Assembly (NCBI GenBank): GCA_964503475.1
Contig: CAZCZU010000045.1
Coordinates: forward strand, 1-18,701
Direction: 5' to 3'
Length of the DNA: 18,701 nucleotides
Source: CAZCZU01 sp964503475
GTDB taxonomy: Bacteria; Pseudomonadota; Zetaproteobacteria; Mariprofundales; Mariprofundaceae
Shown: piece by piece, positions 4,390 to 12,978 of the stretch
How positions within the stretch are numbered: the stretch's first letter is position 1
Layout of the letters: each line of letters begins with the position of its first letter
The notes under the pieces: model-generated
The model's input: only the letters and a program-made list of their open reading frames with translations
What the model was told of the DNA's origin: nothing
The model's database searches: none
Translations under genes and position numbers: made by a program

Positions 4390-6699
4390 ATGCTTAAACC
4401 ACTCAAGGCATTAACATCTCTGTGGGGCACAAAAAAAAGCACGAGCGAAAAAGGCAGGAGCGCGATTGTCTATCCGCCAAAGCCAAGCTCATACCCTGCG
4501 ATTTCTGAAAGTGACGTATGGGAATCGAATGCAGACATTATCCATGATATTTATGCAAACTTCTCTGGTTCACAAAAAGAATGGGATGAACTATGCCTAC
4601 CTCTGATCAGGGCATACCTCAATTATGTTCATCTTCTGCCGGCAAGCCAGAGGCACCACCACAGACACAAGGGGGGGCTGGCAAGGCATGGACTTGAAGT
4701 GGCCTACAAAGCCCTCCGCATCTTTGAGACGCGACTCTATGCCCTCCGGGTAAATCCAGCCCAACGTAAACGTACACAAGCATCATGGCGCATGGCGATT
4801 TTCACCGCCGCATTACTGCATGATGTGGGGAAGCCGGCTGCAGATATGGTGGTGACAAACGACAAGGGTGAAGCATGGGATGGGTTTTCCGAACCCTTGA
4901 CAACCTGGCTCACCCAAAAGCGTGCAAAGTTTTATGACATCACCTGGCGCAAGGACAACCGGCATAAAAGGCATGAGGCGACCGGCGTAGGCATTGCCAT
5001 GATGATCACCCCTGTCGAAGTAAGACGCTTTATTTCCGAGGCTCCGGTAGAAGATGTTATGACGCCTTTTATGTTGTCCCTGCAATGCAACTCCGGCAGC
5101 GAAATTTATGAGGCGGTAGTCAAAGCTGACAAGAAGAGCGTCGAGATGGATATAAAGGAAAACGGAGCTGCGACCGAGACAGGGGAGGCTGAACCTCTAG
5201 GCCTGGCGATCAAGTCGGCAATGCGGTGGCTGTATCAGAAAGGAGCATGGAAGCTCAATAAACCGGGCGGCGTTCTCTGGAGTATTGAAGGGAATGTGCT
5301 GCTTGTATGGCCCGAAGCAGCAAGAAGCATTGTAAAACAAATGATGGAAGAGAGGGCTGTTGGCATTCCGACCAACCCGGACGTATTGGCTGATGTGCTT
5401 GTTCAAACAGGCCTTGCCCGTGAGTTTGGTATTGGCGATACCGGCCCGGGCGATACCGGCCCGGCTCATCCAATTTGGCTGTTTAAGCCATGTTCCATCA
5501 AAGGCGACAAACCACTGACAGGACTGTGCCTGGTGGAAGGCGTCCTGTCCCATGATGAATTACCAAGCATCGAGGGCATGATTGTTTCAGATCCAGCCCA
5601 GCCAAAGGCTGCCGTAAATGAGGAACCATGCCCTCCGAACATGGAGCAAGAGGCTGAGGCAACCGCACCCGTCAACGAAGATCCGCCTGTACAGCCGGAA
5701 TCTGACGAAATTGAAGGCTCGCCGGGACAGGAAGCTCAGCCCGTTAGAAAGTCGAAGTCGGACAACCAGAACAGCAAAAAGCCCAACCTGCAGGGAAACA
5801 CCACGAAGAAGGCAGAAAACAAGATAGAGACCGTCCAGAATCCAAAAGACACAAGCGATGTTGGTGGGAAAGAAGACAAGCAGGAGGGGAAAGCGCAGTC
5901 AGCAAAGGATGTTGCGGCAATCATATCGCAAGACAACAAGAAGATTACAGACCGCCTTGGACACCTTGGAGGAATGCTGATGGCTCTGGCCGACGATATT
6001 CGGCTTGGTAAGTTACAGTGGGGCGAGCATATCACAGTACATAAGGGGTGCCTGGGCATCGCATATCCGCATGGTGTGGACGGATATGGAGTTGACCCAA
6101 ACGTGGTTATGAGCCGCCTAGAGAAAAACAGACTGCTTATCAAAGATCCCATCTCACCAAAAAAGAAAGTTCTGTCCATTCCTGGACTGGGTGGAGCGGC
6201 AGGAATTGGAAACGGCCTGTTGCTGGATAAAGGACTGACTGATGAATTGCTGGCGTTCGCAGGCGTGAAGGCCGAAGACATCGAACAGGAGAATGCAAAG
6301 TCAGACTTGCCGGCCCAGCAACTTTCTTCCGTGAGGCCTCTGAGGCCCAGTCCTGTACGGAAGCCGAAGCGGAAGCGGAAGAAAAAAGCACAAACAACGC
6401 ATGATCCCGATAAACCAAAGGAGAGCGTGGACGAAGACCAGGCAAGCGCCCCAAAGGAGGCTGATAGGCCAGTGGCAGAAACCAGTGAAAAAACCGGAAA
6501 AAACGCTGTCTTTCAAGAGATATTAGCAGAACTAAAAGACGAAGATGTGGTGGTTGAAGAAGACACGATATGGGTCAAACGATCAGCACTCAGAAAGCTG
6601 TGGAATAAGAAAAAAGACAAAAATGTGATGGCGCTCATTCGGTCGCATATAAATAACAAATCAATCGACGGTGTGCCATACATAGGAGTTAAGCAGTGA
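4390..6699 (+). CDS. traI: TraI, MobH-family conjugative relaxase
   Basis: Product of 769 aa. The N-terminal TraI_2 domain holds the MobH signature HHHRHKGGLARHGLEVA (near residue 88) and an HD pair in ALLHDVGKP (near residue 142). Known: MobH relaxases use this metal-binding HD-type site, without the HUH/Tyr chemistry of other relaxases, to nick oriT and pilot the strand. The middle (~420-530) is a Pro/Glu/Lys-rich linker. The C-terminal TraI_2_C-like part (PISPKKKVLSIPGLGG, then VFQEILAELKDEDV to the end) probably binds DNA, after a basic KRKRKKK patch. ATG at 4390 is preferred over a TTG at 4345, which would add Cys-rich residues; neither has a clear ribosome site. It overlaps traD by 4 bp. 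A perfect 15-bp tandem duplication at 5434-5463 gives GDTGPGDTGP. Confidence 0.9.
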   Translation: MLKPLKALTSLWGTKKSTSEKGRSAIVYPPKPSSYPAISESDVWESNADIIHDIYANFSGSQKEWDELCLPLIRAYLNYVHLLPASQRHHHRHKGGLARHGLEVAYKALRIFETRLYALRVNPAQRKRTQASWRMAIFTAALLHDVGKPAADMVVTNDKGEAWDGFSEPLTTWLTQKRAKFYDITWRKDNRHKRHEATGVGIAMMITPVEVRRFISEAPVEDVMTPFMLSLQCNSGSEIYEAVVKADKKSVEMDIKENGAATETGEAEPLGLAIKSAMRWLYQKGAWKLNKPGGVLWSIEGNVLLVWPEAARSIVKQMMEERAVGIPTNPDVLADVLVQTGLAREFGIGDTGPGDTGPAHPIWLFKPCSIKGDKPLTGLCLVEGVLSHDELPSIEGMIVSDPAQPKAAVNEEPCPPNMEQEAEATAPVNEDPPVQPESDEIEGSPGQEAQPVRKSKSDNQNSKKPNLQGNTTKKAENKIETVQNPKDTSDVGGKEDKQEGKAQSAKDVAAIISQDNKKITDRLGHLGGMLMALADDIRLGKLQWGEHITVHKGCLGIAYPHGVDGYGVDPNVVMSRLEKNRLLIKDPISPKKKVLSIPGLGGAAGIGNGLLLDKGLTDELLAFAGVKAEDIEQENAKSDLPAQQLSSVRPLRPSPVRKPKRKRKKKAQTTHDPDKPKESVDEDQASAPKEADRPVAETSEKTGKNAVFQEILAELKDEDVVVEEDTIWVKRSALRKLWNKKKDKNVMALIRSHINNKSIDGVPYIGVKQ
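5434..5463 (+). repeat. perfect 15-bp tandem duplication in traI
   Basis: GGCGATACCGGCCCG occurs twice back to back (5434-5448, 5449-5463), in frame, adding one GDTGP unit to TraI. It looks like recent replication slippage and leaves the reading frame intact. Confidence 0.85.
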
Positions 6700-8525
6700 A
6701 AGAGATAAATACCTATGAGATACCGTTCCGACCCGCCTTTGAATTCCGGGCAGCATTTGGTTGGCTCTGTGGCGCGGTATGGATTGGGTGGAAAATCAGA
6801 AACAATGAGGATCTTTCTTTTGAAATGGCTGTGCCGGCATATCTGTTCCTCGGTATATGTTTGTTCGTTGGTCTGCTCCGGGCAACCAAGGGGTTCAGCG
6901 TTTACATGCGGCGGAAGGGGCTTTTGGACGGTGAACTAGAATTTATCACACTCGACAAACTCAAGACCAAAGTGGAGAGCTTTACCAGGAAGAAAAAGAT
7001 CCAGACCCGTCTTTGGATCGGACTTGGGTTCCTCTGGACAAAAGAGGTTGCTGAACGCGCCTATGATCTAATGATACGTGGCGAAGAGGATATACTTGGG
7101 AAGAACGCAAATGCAGAGGGAGCCCTGTGGCTGCATGGTGTGGGCCTTGGGGAAGAGGATGTGTTTCAGGAAGAAGCACACCGGAATGGTCACACTCTCG
7201 TTGTAGGCACGACCGGTGCGGGTAAAACACGACTGTTCGACCTGAGCATTGCACAGGATATTTTGCGGGGCGAATGCGTTATCATCATTGACCCGAAAGG
7301 TGACAAGGAACTTGCAAACAACGCGAAACGTGTTTGCGAAATGATGGGTACACCCGAACGGTTCGCTTACTTCCATCCAGCCTTTCCCGAAGAGTCGATC
7401 AGATTTGACCCGCTGAAAAACTGGAGTCGTTCGACCGAGCTTGCTTCACGTCTCGCCGCACTGATCCCGAGCGAAACCGGCGCAGATCCGTTCCAGGCTT
7501 TCGGCTGGATGGCGCTTAACGACGTTGTGCAGGGCATGTTGGCAATCAGCGAACAGCCGAGCCTCAAGAGTATCCGCAAGTATGTAGAAGGTGGCATTGA
7601 CGACCTCCTGGTGATGGCCCTGCGGAAGCACTTTGAGGACTCGGTGGAAAACTGGGAGTCGCGTGTAGCCCCATCTCTGAGCCGGTTCAAGGGTGACGAG
7701 GCCTCCGCTTACATGGAGTTCATTAAAAAGGAGGCGACCGCTCAAGAAAAACCGGGGCATTTGGAAGGGTTGATGCGAACCTATGAGCACAACCGCGAGC
7801 ACTACCAGAAAATGATTGCATCACTGATGCCGATTCTGTCCATGCTTACCTCGTCACCGTTGGACAAGTTGCTTTCTCCAACGGAAGACACCGAGGGGAG
7901 ACTGTTGAACAGCACCAGCGCCATCAACAAGGGCATGGTGTTGTATATCGGGCTGGACTCGCTTTCGGACGCCACGGTAGGTAGCGCCATTGGTTCAATT
8001 ATCCTGTCCGATCTGACTGCGGTGGCAGGTGATAGATACAACTACGGCGTGAACAACAAGCCGGTGAATATCTATGTGGACGAGGCGGCGGAAGTGCTGA
8101 ATAAGCCGACCATCCAGCTTCTCAACAAGGGTAGGGGAGCCGGCTTTCGCCTTCTGATTGCCACACAGACGATTGCTGATTTCATCGCACGCCTTGGCGA
8201 CGAATCTATGGCGCGGCAGGTGCTTGGAAACCTCAACAACAAATTCATCTTGCGCGTCATGGATGGTGAGACACAGAAATACCTGTCCGAGAGCCTGCAG
8301 ACGGTTCGGATCACAACCTTGGAGCAACAGGTGAGAAACGGACTGTCCTCGACCAATGTGGATGCAATGCAGGGAATGGTGGGAGAAACAATAAAACAGG
8401 AAGACCTTGATTTAATCCCTCCGCCGATTTTTGGCAAGTTGCCCAACCTGCATTTCTTTGCATCGCTGGCATCGGGGCAGGTGATCAAATCCAGAATCCC
8501 TATCGTTACGGAAGGAAAGAGATGA
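6696..8525 (+). CDS. traD: TraD, type IV coupling protein ATPase
   Basis: Product of 609 aa, close to TraD of SXT/IncA/C elements in length. Two N-terminal membrane segments (~15-33 and ~43-63) are followed by the Walker A VVGTTGAGKTRLF near residue 170 and DPKGDKELANNAKR. The Walker B IYVDEAAEVLNKP is near residue 458 and the sensor-like LLIATQTIADF follows. Known role: a hexameric inner-membrane DNA pump that links the TraI-DNA complex to the secretion channel. The start is a GTG at 6696 overlapping the traI stop by 4 bp (GTGA), so translational coupling is likely. It overlaps the next gene by ATGA. Confidence 0.92.
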   Translation: MKEINTYEIPFRPAFEFRAAFGWLCGAVWIGWKIRNNEDLSFEMAVPAYLFLGICLFVGLLRATKGFSVYMRRKGLLDGELEFITLDKLKTKVESFTRKKKIQTRLWIGLGFLWTKEVAERAYDLMIRGEEDILGKNANAEGALWLHGVGLGEEDVFQEEAHRNGHTLVVGTTGAGKTRLFDLSIAQDILRGECVIIIDPKGDKELANNAKRVCEMMGTPERFAYFHPAFPEESIRFDPLKNWSRSTELASRLAALIPSETGADPFQAFGWMALNDVVQGMLAISEQPSLKSIRKYVEGGIDDLLVMALRKHFEDSVENWESRVAPSLSRFKGDEASAYMEFIKKEATAQEKPGHLEGLMRTYEHNREHYQKMIASLMPILSMLTSSPLDKLLSPTEDTEGRLLNSTSAINKGMVLYIGLDSLSDATVGSAIGSIILSDLTAVAGDRYNYGVNNKPVNIYVDEAAEVLNKPTIQLLNKGRGAGFRLLIATQTIADFIARLGDESMARQVLGNLNNKFILRVMDGETQKYLSESLQTVRITTLEQQVRNGLSSTNVDAMQGMVGETIKQEDLDLIPPPIFGKLPNLHFFASLASGQVIKSRIPIVTEGKR

Positions 8526-8845
8526 TTATTAAAAAGCACAAGGAAGTGTATCAGGCCATCAACTCAATCTGGATGGAACTACCGGAGTGGCTGAGAGAGC
8601 GGGAAAAAGAGTGCGAAGGACTACCGTTCTCCGGAGCTGTTGAAGCAGCCTTGGACGACACAAAGAAATGGTACAGCAAACACCCTTTTGGCTCCTGTGA
8701 GAACCGAAGCTCGCACGCGCTGGCCGTCTTTCTTGATTCATTGGATATGGAGCTGAGGAAGATAGGTGCGAAAGGAAGTCATGAGTTCGAGCCGGAAGCG
8801 GTAAGGAAATCAACCGAAGAATTTTTTGTTGCAAGGGAAGAGTGA
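8522..8845 (+). CDS. conserved-position hypothetical protein, 107 aa
   Basis: Soluble, charged, mainly helical protein beginning MIIKKHKEVYQAINSIW, with no signal or membrane segment. Its ATG overlaps the traD stop (ATGA), so it is almost certainly translated with traD. In related MobH/F-type systems a small unknown gene often follows traD; whether this is the same family cannot be told by eye. Function unknown, perhaps accessory to the coupling protein. Confidence 0.75.
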   Translation: MIIKKHKEVYQAINSIWMELPEWLREREKECEGLPFSGAVEAALDDTKKWYSKHPFGSCENRSSHALAVFLDSLDMELRKIGAKGSHEFEPEAVRKSTEEFFVAREE

Positions 8846-8846
8846 T

Positions 8847-9479
8847 ATGGAAAAGAAAAAGCGCGGATTGTTTTGGCTCGTAACCGCATTGTTTCTGACA
8901 GAACTTGGTATCGTGTTTCTTGCTGTGCCTCATTCGTGGGTGATGACGGTTGGAAGCTACGACCGTGGGTTTGTATATCAATGGTTTGGGGAGGGATTTG
9001 AAGAAAAAGTGTTGTCGGATGCTGTGGAATGGTTCAACGCAACATTCACAAACACAGGTATCCAGGAGGCAACCTATGACTTTCTTGTTGGTCAATGGAA
9101 TGCAACCGGCAAAGTCCAGATAGACGACCGAGGGCTAAAATCACTGACTGAGGACAGGCTTGATACTGTATGGGCTGCCATGTCGGTCGCATTCTACCGT
9201 CTAAGCGAGACATCCAAGTGGGTCGTGTACATGGCACCGCTTCTGTTCGCCATACTTATAGATGGTTTTGCCCAGAGGGAAATCAACAAATGGCGATTCT
9301 TTATGCCAAGTCCGATGGTTCATTATGCGTCACGCATGGCAATCATTACGGGCTTCTCTCTGATTGTGCTGATCCCGTTTGCACCCATTCCTTTATATGC
9401 GCCGCTGCTTCCAGTCCTGATTGCAATAATGGGCGTTTTTGTGTGGGTGGCGGTGACGAACCTGAGCAAGAGGCTGTGA
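8847..9479 (+). CDS. DUF4400-like integral membrane protein
   Basis: Product of 210 aa starting MEKKKRGLFWLVTALFLTEL, one base after the previous stop, with a GGAAGAG ribosome site. One N-terminal membrane segment (~8-30) is followed by a ~100-residue loop. Two or three C-terminal segments follow (VVYMAPLLFAILIDGFAQ, then IITGFSLIVLIPFAPIPLYA and LLPVLIAIMGVFVWVAVT). The sequence WMAPLLFAxxxDGxxQREI and the position after traD match the DUF4400 proteins of SXT/R391-type elements. Role in transfer not established. Confidence 0.7.
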   Translation: MEKKKRGLFWLVTALFLTELGIVFLAVPHSWVMTVGSYDRGFVYQWFGEGFEEKVLSDAVEWFNATFTNTGIQEATYDFLVGQWNATGKVQIDDRGLKSLTEDRLDTVWAAMSVAFYRLSETSKWVVYMAPLLFAILIDGFAQREINKWRFFMPSPMVHYASRMAIITGFSLIVLIPFAPIPLYAPLLPVLIAIMGVFVWVAVTNLSKRL

Positions 9480-9502
9480 CATTGGACAGATAGAGAGCGA
9501 TC

Positions 9503-9540
9503 TTGCAAAACATGCAAAAAACCACGGTCTTTTGCATAAT
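9503..9540. promoter_or_regulatory. inverted/direct repeat operator-like element upstream of traL
   Basis: ATGCAAAA (9512-9519) and TTTTGCAT (9530-9537) form a perfect inverted repeat with a 10-base spacer. A third GCAAAA (9505-9510) lies 9 bases before the second. It is in the only gap (93 bases) between the traD cluster and the traL cluster. CATAAT (9535-9540) could be a -10 overlapping the right arm, but no -35 at the right distance was found. Probably a regulator site; the protein is unknown. Confidence 0.4.
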
Positions 9541-9572
9541 GATAAGACACATCATCGTGAATAATCCGCGTC

Positions 9573-9869
9573 ATGGCATCTACTGACAGTGATTATGTAA
9601 AAGTCCCGCGTGGAATCGACGACCCGCCAAGGCTCCTGCTATGGCGGGTGGATGAAATGTTGCCGCTCATGGTGGCTTTGTGCGTCGGATTCATGATCGG
9701 CCAGCTCCTTTTCTGCCTGATCCTGGGGATCATTGCTGTCCGCTACTACAAAAAGTTCAACAACAATACTGCAGACGGATTGCCTCTGCATTTCTGCTAC
9801 TGGATCGGGTATGTGAAGGGAAAAGGATACTCGTTCAAAAACCCATTCATCAGGAGGTTCTTTCCGTGA
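9573..9869 (+). CDS. traL: TraL, conjugative pilus assembly membrane protein
   Basis: Product of 98 aa. The family pattern VPRGIDDPPRLLLWRVDEML is at residues ~10-29. Two hydrophobic segments (MVALCVGFMIGQLLFCLILG and the start of IIAVRYY) follow. The C-terminal GLPLHFCYWIGYVKGKGYSF matches TraL/TrhL. Known role: inner-membrane component at the base of the F-type secretion channel. No good ribosome site precedes the ATG. It overlaps traE by 4 bp (GTGA). Confidence 0.88.
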   Translation: MASTDSDYVKVPRGIDDPPRLLLWRVDEMLPLMVALCVGFMIGQLLFCLILGIIAVRYYKKFNNNTADGLPLHFCYWIGYVKGKGYSFKNPFIRRFFP

Positions 9870-10480
9870 ATTTCGAGACTTACAAGAAGTTCATAGGCGA
9901 TATGTCGTCCGAAAACAATTACCTGCGAACACTGGTGGTGGGGCAGACAATTGCACTTATTCTAGCCTTTATTTTTCTCGGCGGCAAAGAGACGATAATT
10001 ACTCAGCAACCAAACAATCTGACAAATGAAATCAGCGTATCATCAAATTCGGCGAATCAACCGTATAAAGAGCGGTGGGCGCTGTCTTTTGCTGAGCTGA
10101 TCGGGAATCTTACACCGGCCAATTTGGACTTTGTAAAATCCGGTATTGAGGGGTATTTCTCTCCCGAACTGTTCCAGCAGGTCAAGGTGGGACTGGAAGA
10201 GCAGTCTGAGCTTTTGAAGCACGAACAGGCAACCGTGACATTCACCCCGAAAAGCATCATCTACGAACCCAGCACCGACAAGGTTTACATCAACGGAGAC
10301 CAGGAAGTGCGGACATTCGGTGTTGAGCCGAAGCGCAAGAATTGGTCGATGGAATTCGGAATCAAGATTGTGAATTACCTGCCTGTGGTGACGTGGTTCG
10401 ACGCCTACAGCGGCCCACCACGAACGAGTGAGGTGCGGGAAATCGAGAAAAAGAATCAGCGAAATGGAGCAAGCCAATGA
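9866..10480 (+). CDS. traE: TraE, VirB8-like inner-membrane channel component
   Basis: Product of 204 aa from a GTG at 9866, with AGGAGG eight bases upstream and overlap with the traL stop; longer upstream extension would read through traL. The cytoplasmic start (NFETYKKFIGDMSSENNYL) precedes one membrane segment (~27-46) and a periplasmic VirB8-like domain with PANLDFVKSGIEGYFSPELF. Known role: scaffold of the F-type secretion channel. It overlaps traK by ATGA. Confidence 0.88.
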   Translation: MNFETYKKFIGDMSSENNYLRTLVVGQTIALILAFIFLGGKETIITQQPNNLTNEISVSSNSANQPYKERWALSFAELIGNLTPANLDFVKSGIEGYFSPELFQQVKVGLEEQSELLKHEQATVTFTPKSIIYEPSTDKVYINGDQEVRTFGVEPKRKNWSMEFGIKIVNYLPVVTWFDAYSGPPRTSEVREIEKKNQRNGASQ

Positions 10481-11526
10481 AAAGATTAGCGACTGCAACC
10501 ATGCTGGCGGTGATAGTAGCCACAGGAACCGCAAGTGCGGGCGAGACAGGTAAAACAATCATGCTTGCAGGCATGGAAATCCCAACCCTTCCGGTATCTG
10601 TAATGAATACGCCGATAAAGCGAGTATCTGAACCAGGCATGCCAGAGGAAGGGGCAACGGGGGGCACAGCCGACAAGCCTGCACACATCACAGCGAAGCC
10701 GGATGTAATTCAGGCGGAATTGCAGTCACGCCATGCAGCATCCAAACCCAAGAATAAGCCTCGCCGCCACGGGCAAGTTAAGTCGTTGCGAAAGAACGAT
10801 TCGGAAGGCGGGGTGAAATTCAAGGCGAAGCTAGTTGCGAAGATCGCACCTGGAGTCAATGAAATTATCAAAATATCGAAGGCTCACCTGAACCGTATCA
10901 TCACTCCTTTTGATATTGCGGTGGTGGAAACGGCCAGCGATGCTGAAATTCAGAGCAAGGGATCATCCATCTACATCACTTCAACAACCGACTATCCGGT
11001 GACGATGTTTGTTCACGAAAAAGGTGAAGATGACCCTTCCATATCCCTGACTTTGTTACCATCACCCATTCCACCGCGACAGGTCAAACTCGTCTTTGAG
11101 GCTGAATCAGGGGCGTTTCCCGTGGCTGGTGCGAAGCGTTGGGAAAACGGACATCCGTATATCAAAACCATCAAGGTCGCCATGACCGAAATAGCCAAGG
11201 GTAGGGTTCCTCACGGGTATGGAATTCGCAAATTCAGACGGTGGAAAGACCCATATCCGGAATGTGAAAACAAGAAGCAGGGGATCAGCGTCAAACCCGG
11301 ACAGACAATCGAAGGGCACTCCGTCATCTATGTTGTTTCATCAGTAAAAAATGTCAGCTCGGGAACCATCGAACTGAGCGAGCAATACTGCTATGAGGAC
11401 GGAGTTCTGGCCGCCGCATTCTGGCCGTCTGTCGTATTGAAGCCGGGTGAGAAAACCGAACTGTACACGGCTCATCAGCGCCCACAGGCACCTTCATCGC
11501 GCCAACGTAAAAGCCTTTTGAATTAA
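10477..11526 (+). CDS. traK: TraK, secretin-like outer-membrane core protein (VirB9-like)
   Basis: Product of 349 aa with signal peptide MKRLATATMLAVIVATGTASA (cleavage near residue 22). A Pro/Lys-rich linker (~45-115) precedes the conserved TraK part beginning KISKAHLNRIITPFDIAVVE, which continues through IYITSTTDYPVTMFVHEKG and LTLLPSPIPPRQVKL. F TraK is about 242 aa, so this version is longer, mainly in the linker. Known role: forms the periplasmic/outer-membrane ring with TraV and TraB. Confidence 0.88.
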   Translation: MKRLATATMLAVIVATGTASAGETGKTIMLAGMEIPTLPVSVMNTPIKRVSEPGMPEEGATGGTADKPAHITAKPDVIQAELQSRHAASKPKNKPRRHGQVKSLRKNDSEGGVKFKAKLVAKIAPGVNEIIKISKAHLNRIITPFDIAVVETASDAEIQSKGSSIYITSTTDYPVTMFVHEKGEDDPSISLTLLPSPIPPRQVKLVFEAESGAFPVAGAKRWENGHPYIKTIKVAMTEIAKGRVPHGYGIRKFRRWKDPYPECENKKQGISVKPGQTIEGHSVIYVVSSVKNVSSGTIELSEQYCYEDGVLAAAFWPSVVLKPGEKTELYTAHQRPQAPSSRQRKSLLN

Positions 11527-11536
11527 GAGGAAGGAC

Positions 11537-12925
11537 ATGGAAAGATTGAAAGAGATTTGGGAAGATTTATCTCCTAACGCAAAACGACACATCTCCATTG
11601 GGGTAGGAGTATTCGCACTGGTTGCTCTCATGGCTGTGTTTGTCACAGGCGGAGAACAAATCAACTCGTACCAGAGCGGCAATAACGAAGCAAAGAAGGC
11701 TATTACTCCGCTTGTTGGGGATGATATTAAAGGTGTAAGCATTGAGCGCGTCCAAGGTGAAATCGCACGCCTTAATGCAAAGCTGCGAGCATCGGGAGAG
11801 GAAGTGAAGGCCTTGCGCCGCGAGTTGAAGGCGCAGGCAGAACGTCAAAAGCAGCAGGGGAGTGCGACTCAGGGAAGGCTCTCCGAAGATCGCATCCAGG
11901 CCATGATCGAACAGGCCATCAAGGAGCATGATGCCGTAAAACAGGTGTCGCCCACAAACGATGATGGCGGAGTGAAGGTCACAACAACAAAGGATAATTC
12001 ACGACCCGAAAGCGTGGATCTATCTCGTAGCACCCGTGAGGGGGATGTGGCTGTGGTTAAAACACCAAGAGCGGACGGCAATCCGTTCGAGCGGGTTCCG
12101 CCAGCCCGCTATCGCAACAATGGCACGCAATCGGCATCACCGACAGGCCAACACGGAGGCACAGCAGGTGAGCGCAAAGGCAGCCACAAGCTCGCTATCC
12201 GCACCATCGAGCCGACAAAGGAAGATATTGCCAGTATTACAGGACAGGAAACAAAAGTGCCTTACATCCCTATGGGTTCGATTATCACTGGTGTTATGTT
12301 GACCGGACTGGATGCGGGAACGGGCCAGCAAGCGCGTAAAAACCCATACCCAGCATTGATTCGTGTCAAGAAGGATGCAGTGCTTCCTAACCGCTTCCAG
12401 CAGGACGTTCGTGAATGCTTCATTTTGGCATCAGGATATGGCGAGTTAAGTTCCGAGCGTGTACATCTTCGCTCGGAGGGCATTAGTTGCGTTAAAGACG
12501 ATGGCACTCCAATCGAGGTGAAGGCGGCTATGTACGCAGTAGGCGAGGACGGGAAAGCTGGCTTGCGTGGGCGATTGGTGAATAAGCAGGGCCAGTTGCT
12601 TGCCAAGTCGCTGACTGCGGGTGTGCTATCCGGATTTTCGTCTGTGTTCAACCAGCAGGCCGTGCCGACCATCTCACTTACCCCTGGCACAAACACACCG
12701 TTCCAGCAGGCATTTAGCAAGGAGGCTGTGCAGTCCGGCCTGGTACAGGGCACATCGTCTGCATTGGACAGGTTGGCTCAATTCTACATCGACCAGGCAG
12801 ACCAAATTTTCCCTGTACTTGAAGTGGATGCTCAGCGCCGCGTGACTTTTGTGGTGACGAGCGGATTTGGGCTTGAAGGCATGGGTGGCGCGGGTAGTGC
12901 GGCCAATAGTGCGAAAAACGAATGA
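11537..12925 (+). CDS. traB: TraB, VirB10-like envelope-spanning protein
   Basis: Product of 462 aa with AGGAAGG before the ATG. A short cytoplasmic start leads into a membrane segment (~20-37, GVGVFALVALMAVFVTGG). A coiled coil (~68-112, many Arg/Lys/Glu/Gln) and a flexible linker follow. The TraB/TrbI C-terminal domain carries VPYIPMGSIITGVMLTGLDA and VLPNRFQQDVRECFILASGY. Known role: links the inner membrane to the TraK/TraV ring. The next reading frame overlaps its stop by ATGA, although the DsbC-like start is probably further on. Confidence 0.9.
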   Translation: MERLKEIWEDLSPNAKRHISIGVGVFALVALMAVFVTGGEQINSYQSGNNEAKKAITPLVGDDIKGVSIERVQGEIARLNAKLRASGEEVKALRRELKAQAERQKQQGSATQGRLSEDRIQAMIEQAIKEHDAVKQVSPTNDDGGVKVTTTKDNSRPESVDLSRSTREGDVAVVKTPRADGNPFERVPPARYRNNGTQSASPTGQHGGTAGERKGSHKLAIRTIEPTKEDIASITGQETKVPYIPMGSIITGVMLTGLDAGTGQQARKNPYPALIRVKKDAVLPNRFQQDVRECFILASGYGELSSERVHLRSEGISCVKDDGTPIEVKAAMYAVGEDGKAGLRGRLVNKQGQLLAKSLTAGVLSGFSSVFNQQAVPTISLTPGTNTPFQQAFSKEAVQSGLVQGTSSALDRLAQFYIDQADQIFPVLEVDAQRRVTFVVTSGFGLEGMGGAGSAANSAKNE

Positions 12926-12978
12926 AACGCCGCTCTTTCGCAGGAACACGCCGTGGAAGCGCTCATAATATGAGGCGC

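Noticed and set aside
5736..6281. 181-codon minus-strand frame
   Set aside because: Antisense to the Lys/Glu-rich linker of traI; Ser/Phe/Pro-rich composition typical of such shadows.
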